64,000 nucleotides of DNA from Desulfovibrio ferrophilus (GCF_003966735.1 NZ_AP017378.1:62001-126000), one strand, 5' to 3'. Counted from the first letter of the stretch, positions 8,028 through 16,591 are shown. The notes: a model not told the origin generated them from the letters alone. Numbers and translations are program-made.

Positions 8028-8143
8028 CTTGATATGTCAGTGCCTTGCCTGGGTTGAGCAGGACCTGGAACACGGGGCTGAGGGGGGGGATGTCCGGTGC
8101 TCGCAGGGCCCTGCCCAATCCGGGCAAGGCACTGGGAGATCAA
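8028..8143. repeat. Long imperfect inverted repeat (extended hairpin) of unknown role
   Basis: After the terminator a second structure spans 116 bp. CTTGAT (8028-8033) pairs with ATCAAG (8138-8143). CAGTGCCTTGCC (8038-8049) pairs perfectly with GGCAAGGCACTG (8123-8134). Further inward GGGTTG and GCAGG pair with CAATCC and CCTGC. The apical part is G-rich. I checked it for signal recognition particle RNA motifs and found none. No credible protein is encoded here. Confidence 0.6.
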
Positions 8144-8169
8144 GTATTTCAAAGATTCGTGTCTGTCAA

Positions 8170-8838
8170 TCAGATGTGAATGGTTCTGCCATCCTCCATG
8201 CGGATGATGCGCTGGGCACGCCTTGCATGAGCCTCGTCATGGGTGACCATGACCACGGTCAGTCCGCTTTCGGACAGACCCGCCAAGAGGTCCATCATGC
8301 CCTCGCCTGTGGCTCGGTCCAGACTGCCGGTGGGTTCGTCAGCAAATAGAACTCGTGAATTTTTGACCAGGGCACGGGCAATGGCCACGCGTTGCTGTTC
8401 TCCACCGGAGAGTTGACCGGGGAGCCGGTCGTGTTTTCCAGACAGTCCCACCCGGTTAAGGCATTGGCGTGCGTGTTTGGCCTGTTCACTCGAGACAGGA
8501 GTCAATCGGTTCATGAACGGCAGGAGCACGTTCTCCTGTGCCGTGAGGTAGGGCAGCAGGTAATGCTGTTGAAAGATCACCGCGAAGTCCGAATGGCGCA
8601 GTGCATTCAGTTCGGTTTCCGACATTGCCAGCAGATCGCGCCCCTCGAACTCCAAACGCCCCTGATCCGGAGCTGTGAGGGTGGACAGCACCGAAAGCAT
8701 GGTGGACTTGCCCGAGCCGGAGCGTCCGACCAGAGCAACGAATTCGCCGCGTTGTACATGCAGGTCCGCATTAGCCAGGGCCGTGGTGGTGATCCCATCG
8801 GAGAGGTAGCTTTTGGTGATGTCTTGGGCAATGAGCAT
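8170..8838 (-). CDS. ABC transporter ATP-binding protein (LolD/MacB-type)
   Basis: The 222-residue ATPase has Walker [11 protein letters not shown]-loop region [12 protein letters not shown], signature LSGGEQQRV, Walker B VLFADEP and the switch His in VTHDEA. It belongs to the LolD/MacB/FtsE group that works with FtsX-like permeases rather than with classical importers. It follows the permease by 8 bp and is the last gene of the DUF2318 operon. It is similar in arrangement to the iron-uptake set next to p19 in Campylobacter, hence a metal-related role is inferred. Confidence 0.88.
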   Translation of the reverse strand: MLIAQDITKSYLSDGITTTALANADLHVQRGEFVALVGRSGSGKSTMLSVLSTLTAPDQGRLEFEGRDLLAMSETELNALRHSDFAVIFQQHYLLPYLTAQENVLLPFMNRLTPVSSEQAKHARQCLNRVGLSGKHDRLPGQLSGGEQQRVAIARALVKNSRVLFADEPTGSLDRATGEGMMDLLAGLSESGLTVVMVTHDEAHARRAQRIIRMEDGRTIHI

Positions 8839-8846
8839 GTGATCTC

Positions 8847-10010
8847 CTAGAGCGAAATGAGGGCTTCGGCCGGATCGATGCGTGAGGCCTTGGCTGCGGG
8901 GATTGCCGCCGAGATAATGGTGACCACAGCCACGAAACCGATGGTGACCAACAGATGCAGCGGGACAAAACTCAGATTGGCGTCGGTGGTGATGCCAAGG
9001 ACGGAGGCAACTTTGAAGCTCAGGGCATAACCGGCAACATAGCCCACCAGACCGGAGAGGGCTCCGATGAACAGTGCTTCGAAGCAGAAGATGCCGAAGA
9101 TGGCACGGCGTGAGTAGCCCAGGGACCGCAGAACGCCGATTTCCTTCTTGCGTTCATTCACGGCCGAAAGCATGGACAAACCCACCATGGAGCAGGCCGT
9201 GAGCAGGATGATGATGCTCACCGCCAGAATCAACTGCTTGACGAAATTTACCGAGTACATGCGTTGTTTGACGATGCTTTGCAAAGCTTTGACTTCGACG
9301 CCCGGCAGGGTGTCGGCAATCTGTTGGACGATGTCCTCGATGGGACAACCAGCGCACAGGGCTGCGACTTCCACAAAGCTGACCGCACCAGGGTTGCCGG
9401 TCAATTCCTGAACATAAGACAGGTCAGCCAGAACCACGTTGTCGTCATCACTGCCCGTGGGCAACAGCAGACCACTGACTTTTGCCGAAAGTCCCAGCGG
9501 GGTCAGATCGTCTCCGGGTGCCAGGCCCAGACGCTCGGCCACGGCGGAACCCAGCAGAACTTGTGCCCCGCCGGAAGGATACGAGCCGTTCACTGCCCAG
9601 TAGCCCTTGATGGTCTGTTCGGCCTCGAAGCGCACGCCCACCAAGCCCACGGAGGTTCCACCCAACTCATGCATGGTCACCAGCTTGGGGGCCACACTGG
9701 CGATGTTGGCAGAATTCTTGATGCCCCTGATTTGCGTGGTGGTGTGGGCCTCCTGCAGGTAGCGCACGTCCACCAGCATGTCTCCGAGGTTGAAACCACC
9801 GTAGCTGACAGTGAGGGTGTCCGAAGTGGGGTAGACCAGAATGTTGGCCCCGAAAGCCGTAAGTTTTTTCTCAAGGCTTTGGCCGACCACGCGCGACACG
9901 TTGTTCAGTGCCACGATGGATGAAACACCTAGCGTGAAAACTACCAGCAGGAGCAGGCTGCGCAGCCATTTGCGCCGACTGCTGCGTAGAGGGATGGTCA
10001 GGATATTCAT
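8847..10010 (-). CDS. FtsX/MacB-like ABC transporter permease
   Basis: The 387-residue protein has the MacB layout: an N-terminal helix (about 15-35), a long periplasmic domain (36-265), then three C-terminal helices within an FtsX domain (NERKKEIGVLRSLGYSRRAI). It pairs with the ATPase 8 bp downstream. It starts 9 bp after the stop of the DUF2318 gene. Substrate is unknown; the neighbour points to iron or another metal in the periplasm. Confidence 0.85.
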   Translation of the reverse strand: MNILTIPLRSSRRKWLRSLLLLVVFTLGVSSIVALNNVSRVVGQSLEKKLTAFGANILVYPTSDTLTVSYGGFNLGDMLVDVRYLQEAHTTTQIRGIKNSANIASVAPKLVTMHELGGTSVGLVGVRFEAEQTIKGYWAVNGSYPSGGAQVLLGSAVAERLGLAPGDDLTPLGLSAKVSGLLLPTGSDDDNVVLADLSYVQELTGNPGAVSFVEVAALCAGCPIEDIVQQIADTLPGVEVKALQSIVKQRMYSVNFVKQLILAVSIIILLTACSMVGLSMLSAVNERKKEIGVLRSLGYSRRAIFGIFCFEALFIGALSGLVGYVAGYALSFKVASVLGITTDANLSFVPLHLLVTIGFVAVVTIISAAIPAAKASRIDPAEALISL

Positions 10011-10019
10011 AGTTAGAGC

Positions 10020-10481
10020 CTAAAAGTATCCGGCACCGGTCATGATGTCCGCTTGCGTAATAATCAGCTTGTCACCTTTGATTGTGCGTGTGAGTGGAGC
10101 CGGATTGCAGCCACCTTTGACTTCGTTGATGCGGCTGGAGTGGAAGCGCTGGCCGCAATTGTTGCAGATCATGGACTCACCGTCCTGGTCGTACCCCTTG
10201 CCTTCACGGTAGCAGACGTCGCAGGCATCGAAGGCTGCACGCAGCACATCATCCTGGCTTTTGATCACGAAGAAACGGATATCACGGTCTCCGGCGTTCA
10301 TGCTGTAATAGTGAGCTTTGCCGTCGTTGACCTCCGTCAGTGCAATGGCCACGGTACCATTCTCAGGAGTGACTTGTTGGTATTTGCCGAACATGCCCAG
10401 AAAGGCATGAGCCCCGGTGGCCGTTGATACGGCGATGAAGGCGGTGAGCACCAATGCGGACAGAATGGAAATGGGTTTCAC
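10020..10481 (-). CDS. Periplasmic DUF2318 (Fe-S-like, CxxC-containing) protein
   Basis: The 153-residue precursor has a Sec signal peptide ending TGAHA, then a domain with RAAFDACDVCYREGKGY and MICNNCGQRF, giving CDVC and CNNC pairs, plus KGGCNPAPL. This is the DUF2318 signature. Related proteins are co-encoded with P19/FTR1-type iron uptake and ABC genes. The start is GTG at 10481, preceded by GAGGAG at 7 bases. It leads the operon with the permease and ATPase. Confidence 0.82.
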   Translation of the reverse strand: MKPISILSALVLTAFIAVSTATGAHAFLGMFGKYQQVTPENGTVAIALTEVNDGKAHYYSMNAGDRDIRFFVIKSQDDVLRAAFDACDVCYREGKGYDQDGESMICNNCGQRFHSSRINEVKGGCNPAPLTRTIKGDKLIITQADIMTGAGYF

Positions 10482-10541
10482 GATGGATCTCCTCGTCGGT
10501 CATTTCTTTTGCGACCCCGGTCGCGCGGAATAACTGTGCTG

Positions 10542-10691
10542 GATGTGCAATTCATACTGATTTTGTCGGATATGCAAAGGGCATGCAGAAACAATTTCTT
10601 TCATGAATTGTAGTGAGGTGTGGCGAAGCTGGTGGTGAAGTATGGATCTGATATGTGCAAAAAATGCAATTAACTGCACATCCGATGTGCA
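10542..10691 (-). promoter_or_regulatory. Repeated TTGCACATC-type operator sites upstream of the DUF2318-ABC operon
   Basis: The 314-bp gap 10482-10795 holds a perfect palindrome, TGCACATC-C-GATGTGCA (10675-10691), and three further half-site-like copies: GATGTGCA at 10542-10549, GGATATGCAA near 10568 and GATATGTGCAAA near 10650. Read on the minus strand these are TTGCAYATC repeats upstream of the DUF2318 start. A metal-responsive or other dimeric repressor is a reasonable reader. No coding sequence is visible in the gap. Confidence 0.55.
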
Positions 10692-10758
10692 CTAAATTAC
10701 ACAATCGGGAGGGTGGGATTCAGCGTGAATGGCTTAATCTTGGGCAGTCACGGTATGC

Positions 10759-10788
10759 AAAAAACCGGGGCATCCGCAGATGCCCCGG
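10759..10788 (-). terminator. Intrinsic terminator of the molybdoenzyme operon
   Basis: A perfect 10-bp stem (CCGGGGCATC 10765-10774 / GATGCCCCGG 10779-10788, loop CGCA) is followed on the minus strand by a run of six Ts. It lies just after the FmdE-MoeA gene. Confidence 0.88.
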
Positions 10789-10795
10789 ACACGGC

Positions 10796-12454
10796 CTAGC
10801 GGCCAAATGAACATTTGGGGAAGGTGCAGGTTTTGCACTCGTGGCACAATCCGCCTTCTCCGAATTCGGCCAGATCAGTTCTGGTGATAGGGGTGTCGGC
10901 CAGCAGCCTTGGCAACAGCAGGTCAAGGCTTGTGGTCTTATGGAAGAGGGCGCAGGCCGGGACCCCCAGAATCTGAACCGAACCCAGCTGGCCCACCAGA
11001 GTCATGGCTCCGGGGAGCACGGGCATGCCGTAGAGCATGTCTGCGATTCCTGCATCCTGGAGCCCCTTGCGGGTCACATCGTCTGGGTCAACGGAGAGGC
11101 CAGCCGTGGTGATGATGAGGTCACATTGTTCTGCCACAAGCTTCTGGACCGCTTCGCAGATGGCCTTGGCATCGTCCGGTGCCTTGATGGTGTCGACCAC
11201 CTGACTTCCCAGATGTGTCACCTTTGCGGACACAACAGGCGCGAACTTGTCTTCCACGAGTCCGGTGAATACTTCGGTCCCGGTGACCAGCACACCGACC
11301 CGGGCCTTGCGGAGCGGGTGAATCGAAAAGAGTGGTTCCTCATCCAGAATCTGAAGCGCTGCCTGGAAGTCCCTGTTTGGAAGGTACAGAGGGATGGCGC
11401 GTGTGCCTGCGATCTGGGCGCCTTTCTGTACGATGGAGTGGGATTGGCGACAGGCGCACATGACGCCGGGGACATGGTTGAACTGTTTGAGTCTGACCGA
11501 ATCAACAACCAGTAGGCCGTCGTGATCGGCCACAAGCTTTGATTTGCCTTCGCGCGGGTCGCCAAGCACCCTGGTTCCGGGGCCGGACATGAGTTTGGCA
11601 AAGGCGGTTGCGGCCTTGTTCTCGTGGACCCATTCGGCTCCGGGATTCTGATCGTCCAGGTAAATGCGGCTGCGGCCCATGCGTTGCAGTCGGCAGACGT
11701 CGCCGCCGGTGATGACCTGCCCGTGCAGGAATTCGGGGCCCTTGCTGACGCCGGGTTCGATGCGGGTCATGTCGTGCAGGGGACTTCCGCCAATGGCCTC
11801 TTCCACAAGCGTGGCAACGAGCTCAGGCTCAGCCAGACGCTCTGCGTTGGGACTGTCCACATAGGGCGATTCGCCCTGGCAGGAGCGACAGATGGCCCCG
11901 AATTGGGCCGGGTAGGGCTCTTTGCAGATTGGGCAGGGAACAACGCGACCTTTGCTGCGCTTGATGAGTTGTTCGGGCCTGACCTGCACATCGCGCATGG
12001 AGCAGATACTGGCTCCGGCCTCGATAATTTGACGGCGCAGGAGTTTGGAATTCTGCTCGGGTTTTGGTTTGAGCTTCAGTAGCCAGGTTTTGATTTCGGA
12101 GTCAGGCTCCACTTTGTCTAGATCGAGCCACAGGCGCACACCCTTGCCCGTGAATTTGTCGTACAGACACACGGCGTACAGGCCAAGATTTAGGATTTTG
12201 AGCCAGCCGTTGCCGATGGAACAGGGAGAGAGCATCTGAACCGCATCGGGCAGGCACCATGAGGTTTCGCTGATGGCGTCGAACAGGGTGTCGTCGGGTA
12301 GGGCTTTGATGGCGGCGTCCACCATGAAGCCTCCCAGGACGAGGCCTGGTGCGGCATAGCCATGGAACTGGGTGGCTGCCTCTATGAATTGATCGATTGA
12401 ATAGGGGCCAATGGTATCGGATGGAGCCAGGAGTTGTGAGTAGTCCGTGTTCAT
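10796..12454 (-). CDS. FmdE-MoeA fusion protein (molybdopterin/formate-dehydrogenase-type accessory)
   Basis: The 552-residue protein starts with an FmdE-like domain (about 15-200; FIEAATQFHGYAAPGLVLGG) that includes a zinc ribbon (CPICKEPYPAQFGAICRSC). A MoeA/MoCF-binding domain follows (about 340-520; ITTAGLSVDPDDVT, GMPVLPGAM). It ends with a Cys cluster, CHECKTCTFPKC. MoeA-type domains insert Mo or W into molybdopterin. It lies downstream of a Mo/W oxidoreductase operon, so it likely serves maturation of that enzyme. A hairpin in the 68-bp gap before it may lower its expression relative to the upstream genes. Confidence 0.8.
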   Translation of the reverse strand: MNTDYSQLLAPSDTIGPYSIDQFIEAATQFHGYAAPGLVLGGFMVDAAIKALPDDTLFDAISETSWCLPDAVQMLSPCSIGNGWLKILNLGLYAVCLYDKFTGKGVRLWLDLDKVEPDSEIKTWLLKLKPKPEQNSKLLRRQIIEAGASICSMRDVQVRPEQLIKRSKGRVVPCPICKEPYPAQFGAICRSCQGESPYVDSPNAERLAEPELVATLVEEAIGGSPLHDMTRIEPGVSKGPEFLHGQVITGGDVCRLQRMGRSRIYLDDQNPGAEWVHENKAATAFAKLMSGPGTRVLGDPREGKSKLVADHDGLLVVDSVRLKQFNHVPGVMCACRQSHSIVQKGAQIAGTRAIPLYLPNRDFQAALQILDEEPLFSIHPLRKARVGVLVTGTEVFTGLVEDKFAPVVSAKVTHLGSQVVDTIKAPDDAKAICEAVQKLVAEQCDLIITTAGLSVDPDDVTRKGLQDAGIADMLYGMPVLPGAMTLVGQLGSVQILGVPACALFHKTTSLDLLLPRLLADTPITRTDLAEFGEGGLCHECKTCTFPKCSFGR

Positions 12455-12479
12455 GGTGTCCCTGTGAGATTAGATTGGC

Positions 12480-12515
12480 AAAGGGCCGACCGACGGAAAT
12501 GTCGATCGGCCCTTT
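12480..12515 (-). terminator. Intergenic hairpin between Fe-S subunit and FmdE-MoeA gene
   Basis: Arms AAAGGGCCGA (12480-12489) and TCGGCCCTTT (12506-12515) form a perfect 10-bp stem. It lies within the minus-strand operon. It could be a partial terminator or an mRNA stability element that sets subunit ratios. Confidence 0.6.
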
Positions 12516-12522
12516 GTATGAG

Positions 12523-13077
12523 TTAGGGAGTCTTGGTGTAGATGATGGACTGGGTGCTCATTTTTTTGATCACCTGTTTGCCGTCGGCCTCGGCCTGCAT
12601 CAGCAGGATCTCCTTTTCACCGAAGCTCAAGGCATCGGTCAGGCAGACGTCCACACAGACGGGGTCCAGGCCGTGGGTCACGCGATCGTAGCACATGTTG
12701 CACTTGTGCGCGTAATTGTTCTGTTTGTTGAATTGGATGACTTTGTAAGGGCACTTGTCGATGCATTCGCCACAGCCGTTGCACTTTTCCTGGTCGATGA
12801 GGACGATGCCGGTCTGCTCATCCTTGGTGATGGCACCGACTTCACAGACCTTGGCACAGGGGGTCTTCTTGCAGTGCTGGCACATGACCACCCAATAGTC
12901 TTCCTGCAACGAGGGGAAAGTTCCCTCAAGTTTGCTTTCCACCCGGAGGTAGTTTGGAATGGCACCGGGTTGATCGTTTTCGTGATCGATGATGTCGTGG
13001 TGGTTGCGGCAGGCCACGATGCAGGTCTTGCACCCGATGCAGCGATCGAGATCCACCATTATGCTGAGCTGTCTCAT
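12523..13077 (-). CDS. 4x[4Fe-4S] ferredoxin subunit of the molybdoenzyme (PsrB/DmsB/FdnH type)
   Basis: The 184-residue protein holds four cluster motifs: CIGCKTCIVAC (13-23), CQHCKKTPCAKVC, CNGCGECIDKC, and CNMC with DPVCVDVC. This is the electron-transfer subunit of CISM enzymes. It lacks a signal peptide and a membrane helix, so the complex is cytoplasmic. It starts 12 bp after the catalytic subunit, with GGAGT as ribosome site. No NrfD/PsrC-type membrane partner follows, so electrons probably go to a soluble carrier. Confidence 0.88.
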   Translation of the reverse strand: MRQLSIMVDLDRCIGCKTCIVACRNHHDIIDHENDQPGAIPNYLRVESKLEGTFPSLQEDYWVVMCQHCKKTPCAKVCEVGAITKDEQTGIVLIDQEKCNGCGECIDKCPYKVIQFNKQNNYAHKCNMCYDRVTHGLDPVCVDVCLTDALSFGEKEILLMQAEADGKQVIKKMSTQSIIYTKTP

Positions 13078-13089
13078 TTCAAACTCCTT

Positions 13090-15225
13090 TTATTTGTAGA
13101 TCTTGACCCGGGTGGAAACGTGAGCTTCGCCACCGCGCATGTCCTGTTCGTCCAGGGTGGAGCCTGCATCGGCGATCAGCTCGTTATCGCCGATCCAGTT
13201 GCCGCGTGAGGCTACCTTGCCCATGGTCTGGCCAAAGCCGTGGATGATGCCAGCACAACCAGGGATGATCTTTTCCGTGAGCATGATGGGGACTTCGACC
13301 TTGCCGCTGCCGGATTCCATGGTCACCGTATCGCCGTCTGCAATGCCCAGCTTCTTGGCGTCGATGGGATTCAGCAGGCAGGGGTTGGCGTCCAGGCCAG
13401 AGGCCGGGTCGCGGAGTTGGGCGTTGTTTTGGGACCAGGCTCCGGTGTTGTTGAGGAAGATGGTCCTGAAGTTGACCAGAATGAATGGGAATTCCTCTTC
13501 ACCTCGGCGATATTCCAGAGGCAGCTCAGGGCTGGGCCACTCTTGCCCGATGTCTTTGTACATCTGCCATTCCAGCTCGATTTTGCCGGAAGGGGTGTTG
13601 AACTTGCCCTGATCCTCGTACTTGCGGAAGCCAGCAGTGCCGGGGGACCACAGGCCACCGTTCTCCTGAAGCTTCTTCACGGACATGCCCACACCGGCGA
13701 GTTCGATATCATAGTACTCGACGTCGTCCTTGAAGGCGAAGTATTCCGGGAACATGCGCTTGCCAAGCTCGATGAAGACCCTGTTGGCATGGCGTGCCTC
13801 GCCAATGGGTTCGACTACGGGCTGGCACAGGGCAGTGCCGTGACCGAAGTTGTACCACCAGGGCATATACAGCAATTCCCAACGCTCGAAATTGGTCTGG
13901 TCGGGCAATACGAGGTCGGCCCATTTCATGGTCTCCGACGGCATGATTTCCGTGACCACAAGCAGCTCAAGTTTGTAGTCGCCATTCTCGTCCTTCATGG
14001 TCACGGCCTTGCGCCACTCGCCCGAACCCATTTCCGACAGGGCAGGGTTGCACTCCGAGGCGAAGAAGACCTTGAGCCCGTCGTCCTTGATGGCCTGGGC
14101 TGCGTACCATGTGGGCTCCAGGAAGAAGTTGTAATTGTCGAACTTCTCGCGGTTCTTGCCTGTGCGGTGGTAGCCCAGTTCCCCAAGGTCGGGGCCAGCG
14201 GGCACGGGTTCGACCGGAGCCATGGGAGCGATTTCCGGCAGAGGCTGCCCACCGGGGTTGTCCAGGTTGCCGGTGATGACGAGGAAGGTTGACCATGCGT
14301 GGCCCCAGTCCATGCCGTTGCCGTACATGATGGACTTGAAGGCATCGATGCAGGCGCTGGGTGCTTCTGCGACCATCTTTGCCAGTTTCTCGATGTCCGC
14401 AGCCGGAACGCCACAGATCTTGCTCATGGCCTGGGGGGTCTTGTCGGCGATGTATGCCTTCAGGCTCTCCATGTCTCCTTCACGAACCCATTTGTCGCAG
14501 AACTCCTTGTCGTGCAGGTCATTGGCCAGCAGATAGTTGCAGACGCCCAGGAACAGGGACGCATCTCCGCCGGGCTTGATGGGAATCCACCAGTCGGCCT
14601 TGGAGGCTTCGGTGCGGTAGATGGGATCGATGACGATGAGCTTGGCTCCACGTGCCTTGGCATCAAGGATGTGTTTGGGCACACAGGCATCATCCAGACA
14701 GCCGAAGGGGTGACGACCGGACAGAATCATCAGGCCACCCTTGGGTACGGTATTGTACATGGGGGCGATATGGTGGTTGGGGAAGCAGCCAAAAGTGTGC
14801 ATGTGGGCCATGATCTTGGCCGAGTCACAATGCGGCAGACCCGTGGAAATGAAACCTCCGCAAGCGTTCACAAATCGCCATTTGGGATCGGTGACTGAAT
14901 GAGGGAACATGGAATAGGTGAACTTGTGGGCCTCGCCACGGTCACGGAGTTCGGTCAGTTTGGTTTCCATGATGCCCATGGCTTCGTCCCAGGTGATGCG
15001 TTCGAACTTGCCGCTTCCACGTTCACCGACACGCTTCATGGGGTATTTGAGCCGCTCCGAGGAATATAACGAAGTGATACCGGCCATGCCCTTGACGCAG
15101 GCCTTGCCGCGACCCCGGGGATTGCCTTTCACTTCCTTGACGACGCCGTCTTCCACGCGGGCCAGAATGGCGCATTCAGCCTTGCACTGATAGCAAACAG
15201 TTGGAATCCACCCATCTTCATACAT
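13090..15225 (-). CDS. Mo/W-bis-MGD oxidoreductase, cytoplasmic, PsrA/PhsA/acetylene-hydratase-related; substrate unknown
   Basis: The 711-residue protein of the DMSO reductase superfamily carries an N-terminal [4Fe-4S] motif (C11, C14, C18, C43). A likely metal-ligand Cys133 lies in STGLPHCDSAK. Further signatures are LILSGRHPFG-like, LIVIDPIYRTEAS and GGDASLFLGV. The C-terminal molybdopterin dinucleotide-binding domain begins near 585. No Tat signal is present, unlike periplasmic Psr/Phs/Ttr enzymes. The motif around Cys133 is not that of nitrate reductases or formate dehydrogenases. An FNT channel upstream suggests a small anionic substrate. The start follows AGGAG. Confidence 0.85.
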   Translation of the reverse strand: MYEDGWIPTVCYQCKAECAILARVEDGVVKEVKGNPRGRGKACVKGMAGITSLYSSERLKYPMKRVGERGSGKFERITWDEAMGIMETKLTELRDRGEAHKFTYSMFPHSVTDPKWRFVNACGGFISTGLPHCDSAKIMAHMHTFGCFPNHHIAPMYNTVPKGGLMILSGRHPFGCLDDACVPKHILDAKARGAKLIVIDPIYRTEASKADWWIPIKPGGDASLFLGVCNYLLANDLHDKEFCDKWVREGDMESLKAYIADKTPQAMSKICGVPAADIEKLAKMVAEAPSACIDAFKSIMYGNGMDWGHAWSTFLVITGNLDNPGGQPLPEIAPMAPVEPVPAGPDLGELGYHRTGKNREKFDNYNFFLEPTWYAAQAIKDDGLKVFFASECNPALSEMGSGEWRKAVTMKDENGDYKLELLVVTEIMPSETMKWADLVLPDQTNFERWELLYMPWWYNFGHGTALCQPVVEPIGEARHANRVFIELGKRMFPEYFAFKDDVEYYDIELAGVGMSVKKLQENGGLWSPGTAGFRKYEDQGKFNTPSGKIELEWQMYKDIGQEWPSPELPLEYRRGEEEFPFILVNFRTIFLNNTGAWSQNNAQLRDPASGLDANPCLLNPIDAKKLGIADGDTVTMESGSGKVEVPIMLTEKIIPGCAGIIHGFGQTMGKVASRGNWIGDNELIADAGSTLDEQDMRGGEAHVSTRVKIYK

Positions 15226-15262
15226 ATCGTACTCCTAGGTTTCACTGTATCCAAAGCACTGA

Positions 15263-15397
15263 TTATTTGCCTTGTCGCTCGTCTTCACCAAAATGGTGTT
15301 TTTTTCGGTACGTATTACCAATGACCCAGATGATCGCCCAGGCGGCAATGAAGGCCCCCCAGATGACGGGATTAAATGGGCTGTAATCGTAGTCCAT
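15263..15397 (-). CDS. 44-residue single-pass membrane peptide in the molybdoenzyme operon
   Basis: The short frame begins MDYDYSPFNPVIWG, has one hydrophobic helix (about 11-28, rich in Trp, Ile and Ala) and a basic then acidic tail (YRKKHHFGEDERQGK). A strong AGGAGG lies 6 bases before the ATG. It sits 9 bp after the FNT gene and 37 bp before the oxidoreductase, so it is surely co-transcribed. Size and position suggest an FNT partner or a docking peptide for the enzyme at the membrane. I do not recognise a family. Confidence 0.7.
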   Translation of the reverse strand: MDYDYSPFNPVIWGAFIAAWAIIWVIGNTYRKKHHFGEDERQGK

Positions 15398-15406
15398 CCA
15401 TCCTCC

Positions 15407-16297
15407 TTAGGTGTGTTTGTCCGGTGCGGTCTGCATCCGGCGTTTGCGGTACAATTCCTTGAGTTTGAGCGGGTCGACCACAAGCTGAAAAATGACGGCC
15501 ACGAAGAGGGTTCCACCGATGGCGTTGCCCATGACAGTAAACAGCTGGTTGTGTGCCCATCCGAATTTTCCGAATCCCCAATGCATCAGCACGGGCGTTA
15601 TTTCGTTCATGTTCGAGACGGCCTCAATCCACAGGTCCTGCTGGAACAGTGGCACCGCCAGAAAGCCGATGTTGGCAATACAGTGCTCATTCATGCCGGC
15701 GACAAAGGCCAGAGGACCGTAGGCCGTCAGCATGATCTTGCTCATGTCGTCGTTGGTTTTCATGAAAAGGATGGCTGCGGATTGGAGCGTCCAAGTGCAG
15801 ATGATGCCCATGACGAATATTTCCATGGCGGTTTCACCAGTCTTTGCCAGGCCGATATCGTGTGCGCGCATAAGCCAGGGCAAGGCGTGGTAGCCCCCCC
15901 CCTTACTCATGATCCACATGAAGCTCATGGAACCGGTGAAATTGCCGACATAACCGGCAAATACGCCCAGAGCGAATTGTCCCCAGGATATCCGGCTTTG
16001 AAACACGCCGACCAGACCGTAGGCCATGTCAGCGGTGACCAGTGTCATGCCACTGAACATGATGATGACCAGCGAGAACATGAACACCAGCCCCATGAGC
16101 AGATTGGCCAGCCCCGGTGCCAGATTTTGCGGGACCCCGGCTGATACGGCCAAAGCGAGCATGGCCCCGAAGCAGACAAATGCACCTCCTGCGAATGCTG
16201 AAAGCAGGAAAGCAAGGGGTCTGTCCCTGAGCATTTCCCATTTTTTGGAACAGAGGTCCGCGACCCCCAGAATATGTTCCTCTGAATTCAACGGCAT
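15407..16297 (-). CDS. Formate/nitrite transporter (FNT) family channel
   Basis: The 296-residue protein has about six hydrophobic helices. Signatures of the FNT family are FVCFGAMLALAVSAG, FSGMTLVTADMAYG and the central MNEHCIANIGFLAVP, with the conserved His and Asn. FNT pentamers conduct small monovalent anions or acids such as formate, nitrite, hydrosulfide or lactate across the inner membrane. Start ATG at 16297 is set by AGGAGA five bases upstream. It heads the molybdoenzyme operon and probably supplies the substrate or exports the product. Confidence 0.88.
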   Translation of the reverse strand: MPLNSEEHILGVADLCSKKWEMLRDRPLAFLLSAFAGGAFVCFGAMLALAVSAGVPQNLAPGLANLLMGLVFMFSLVIIMFSGMTLVTADMAYGLVGVFQSRISWGQFALGVFAGYVGNFTGSMSFMWIMSKGGGYHALPWLMRAHDIGLAKTGETAMEIFVMGIICTWTLQSAAILFMKTNDDMSKIMLTAYGPLAFVAGMNEHCIANIGFLAVPLFQQDLWIEAVSNMNEITPVLMHWGFGKFGWAHNQLFTVMGNAIGGTLFVAVIFQLVVDPLKLKELYRKRRMQTAPDKHT

Positions 16298-16591
16298 CAA
16301 GTTCTCCTGTGGAAACGTCCTTTGCCCTGATGAACTGTGGGTGTGGATGTTCAACTGTTCCCGTCAACGGGAGATGTGGTACCTCTTGGAGTCCATTGCT
16401 TGGCGCGGTGCACTGCGCGCAGACCTTTTTCAGTGCCTGCAAGATAAAGAGCCGCGAGGTACCGAAAAAGTTACCTGTCTGGAGAAAAAAAGTTGAAAAT
16501 AAACGGGAGAACCGAAGCGGAAGTAGGGGGCGGGTGCTCGTCCTGAAAGGAGATGCGGGAGTGCCTGTGCGATTGGCGCAACGGGCAGGCG
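16298..16591 (-). other. 294-bp leader of the FNT-molybdoenzyme operon with long-range inverted repeats
   Basis: Between the sigma-factor gene and the FNT gene no open frame is credible. GGTACCTC (about 16379-16386) and GAGGTACC (about 16457-16464) form a perfect 8-bp inverted repeat enclosing about 70 bp that itself contains a GC-rich palindrome (GCGCG..GCGCGC near 16410). A smaller hairpin CCCGT-CA-ACGGG lies near 16360. This is the natural place for the promoter read by the upstream sigma factor, and it could hold an attenuator. Confidence 0.45.

Noticed and set aside
8028-8143. Signal recognition particle (4.5S) RNA
   Set aside because: The shape is one long hairpin of about the right size, but the conserved GGAAGGAAGCAGCC-type apex is absent on both strands.
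13240-14292. Long plus-strand open frame opposite the molybdoenzyme gene
   Set aside because: It is the antisense shadow of a well-supported coding sequence with all family motifs and shows no ribosome site or domain of its own.
13090-15225. Assimilatory nitrate reductase as the identity of the Mo enzyme
   Set aside because: Cytoplasmic location and the sensor domain would fit, but the CMSSA-type motif at the Mo ligand is absent; STGLPHCDSAK is nearer to the Psr/Phs group.
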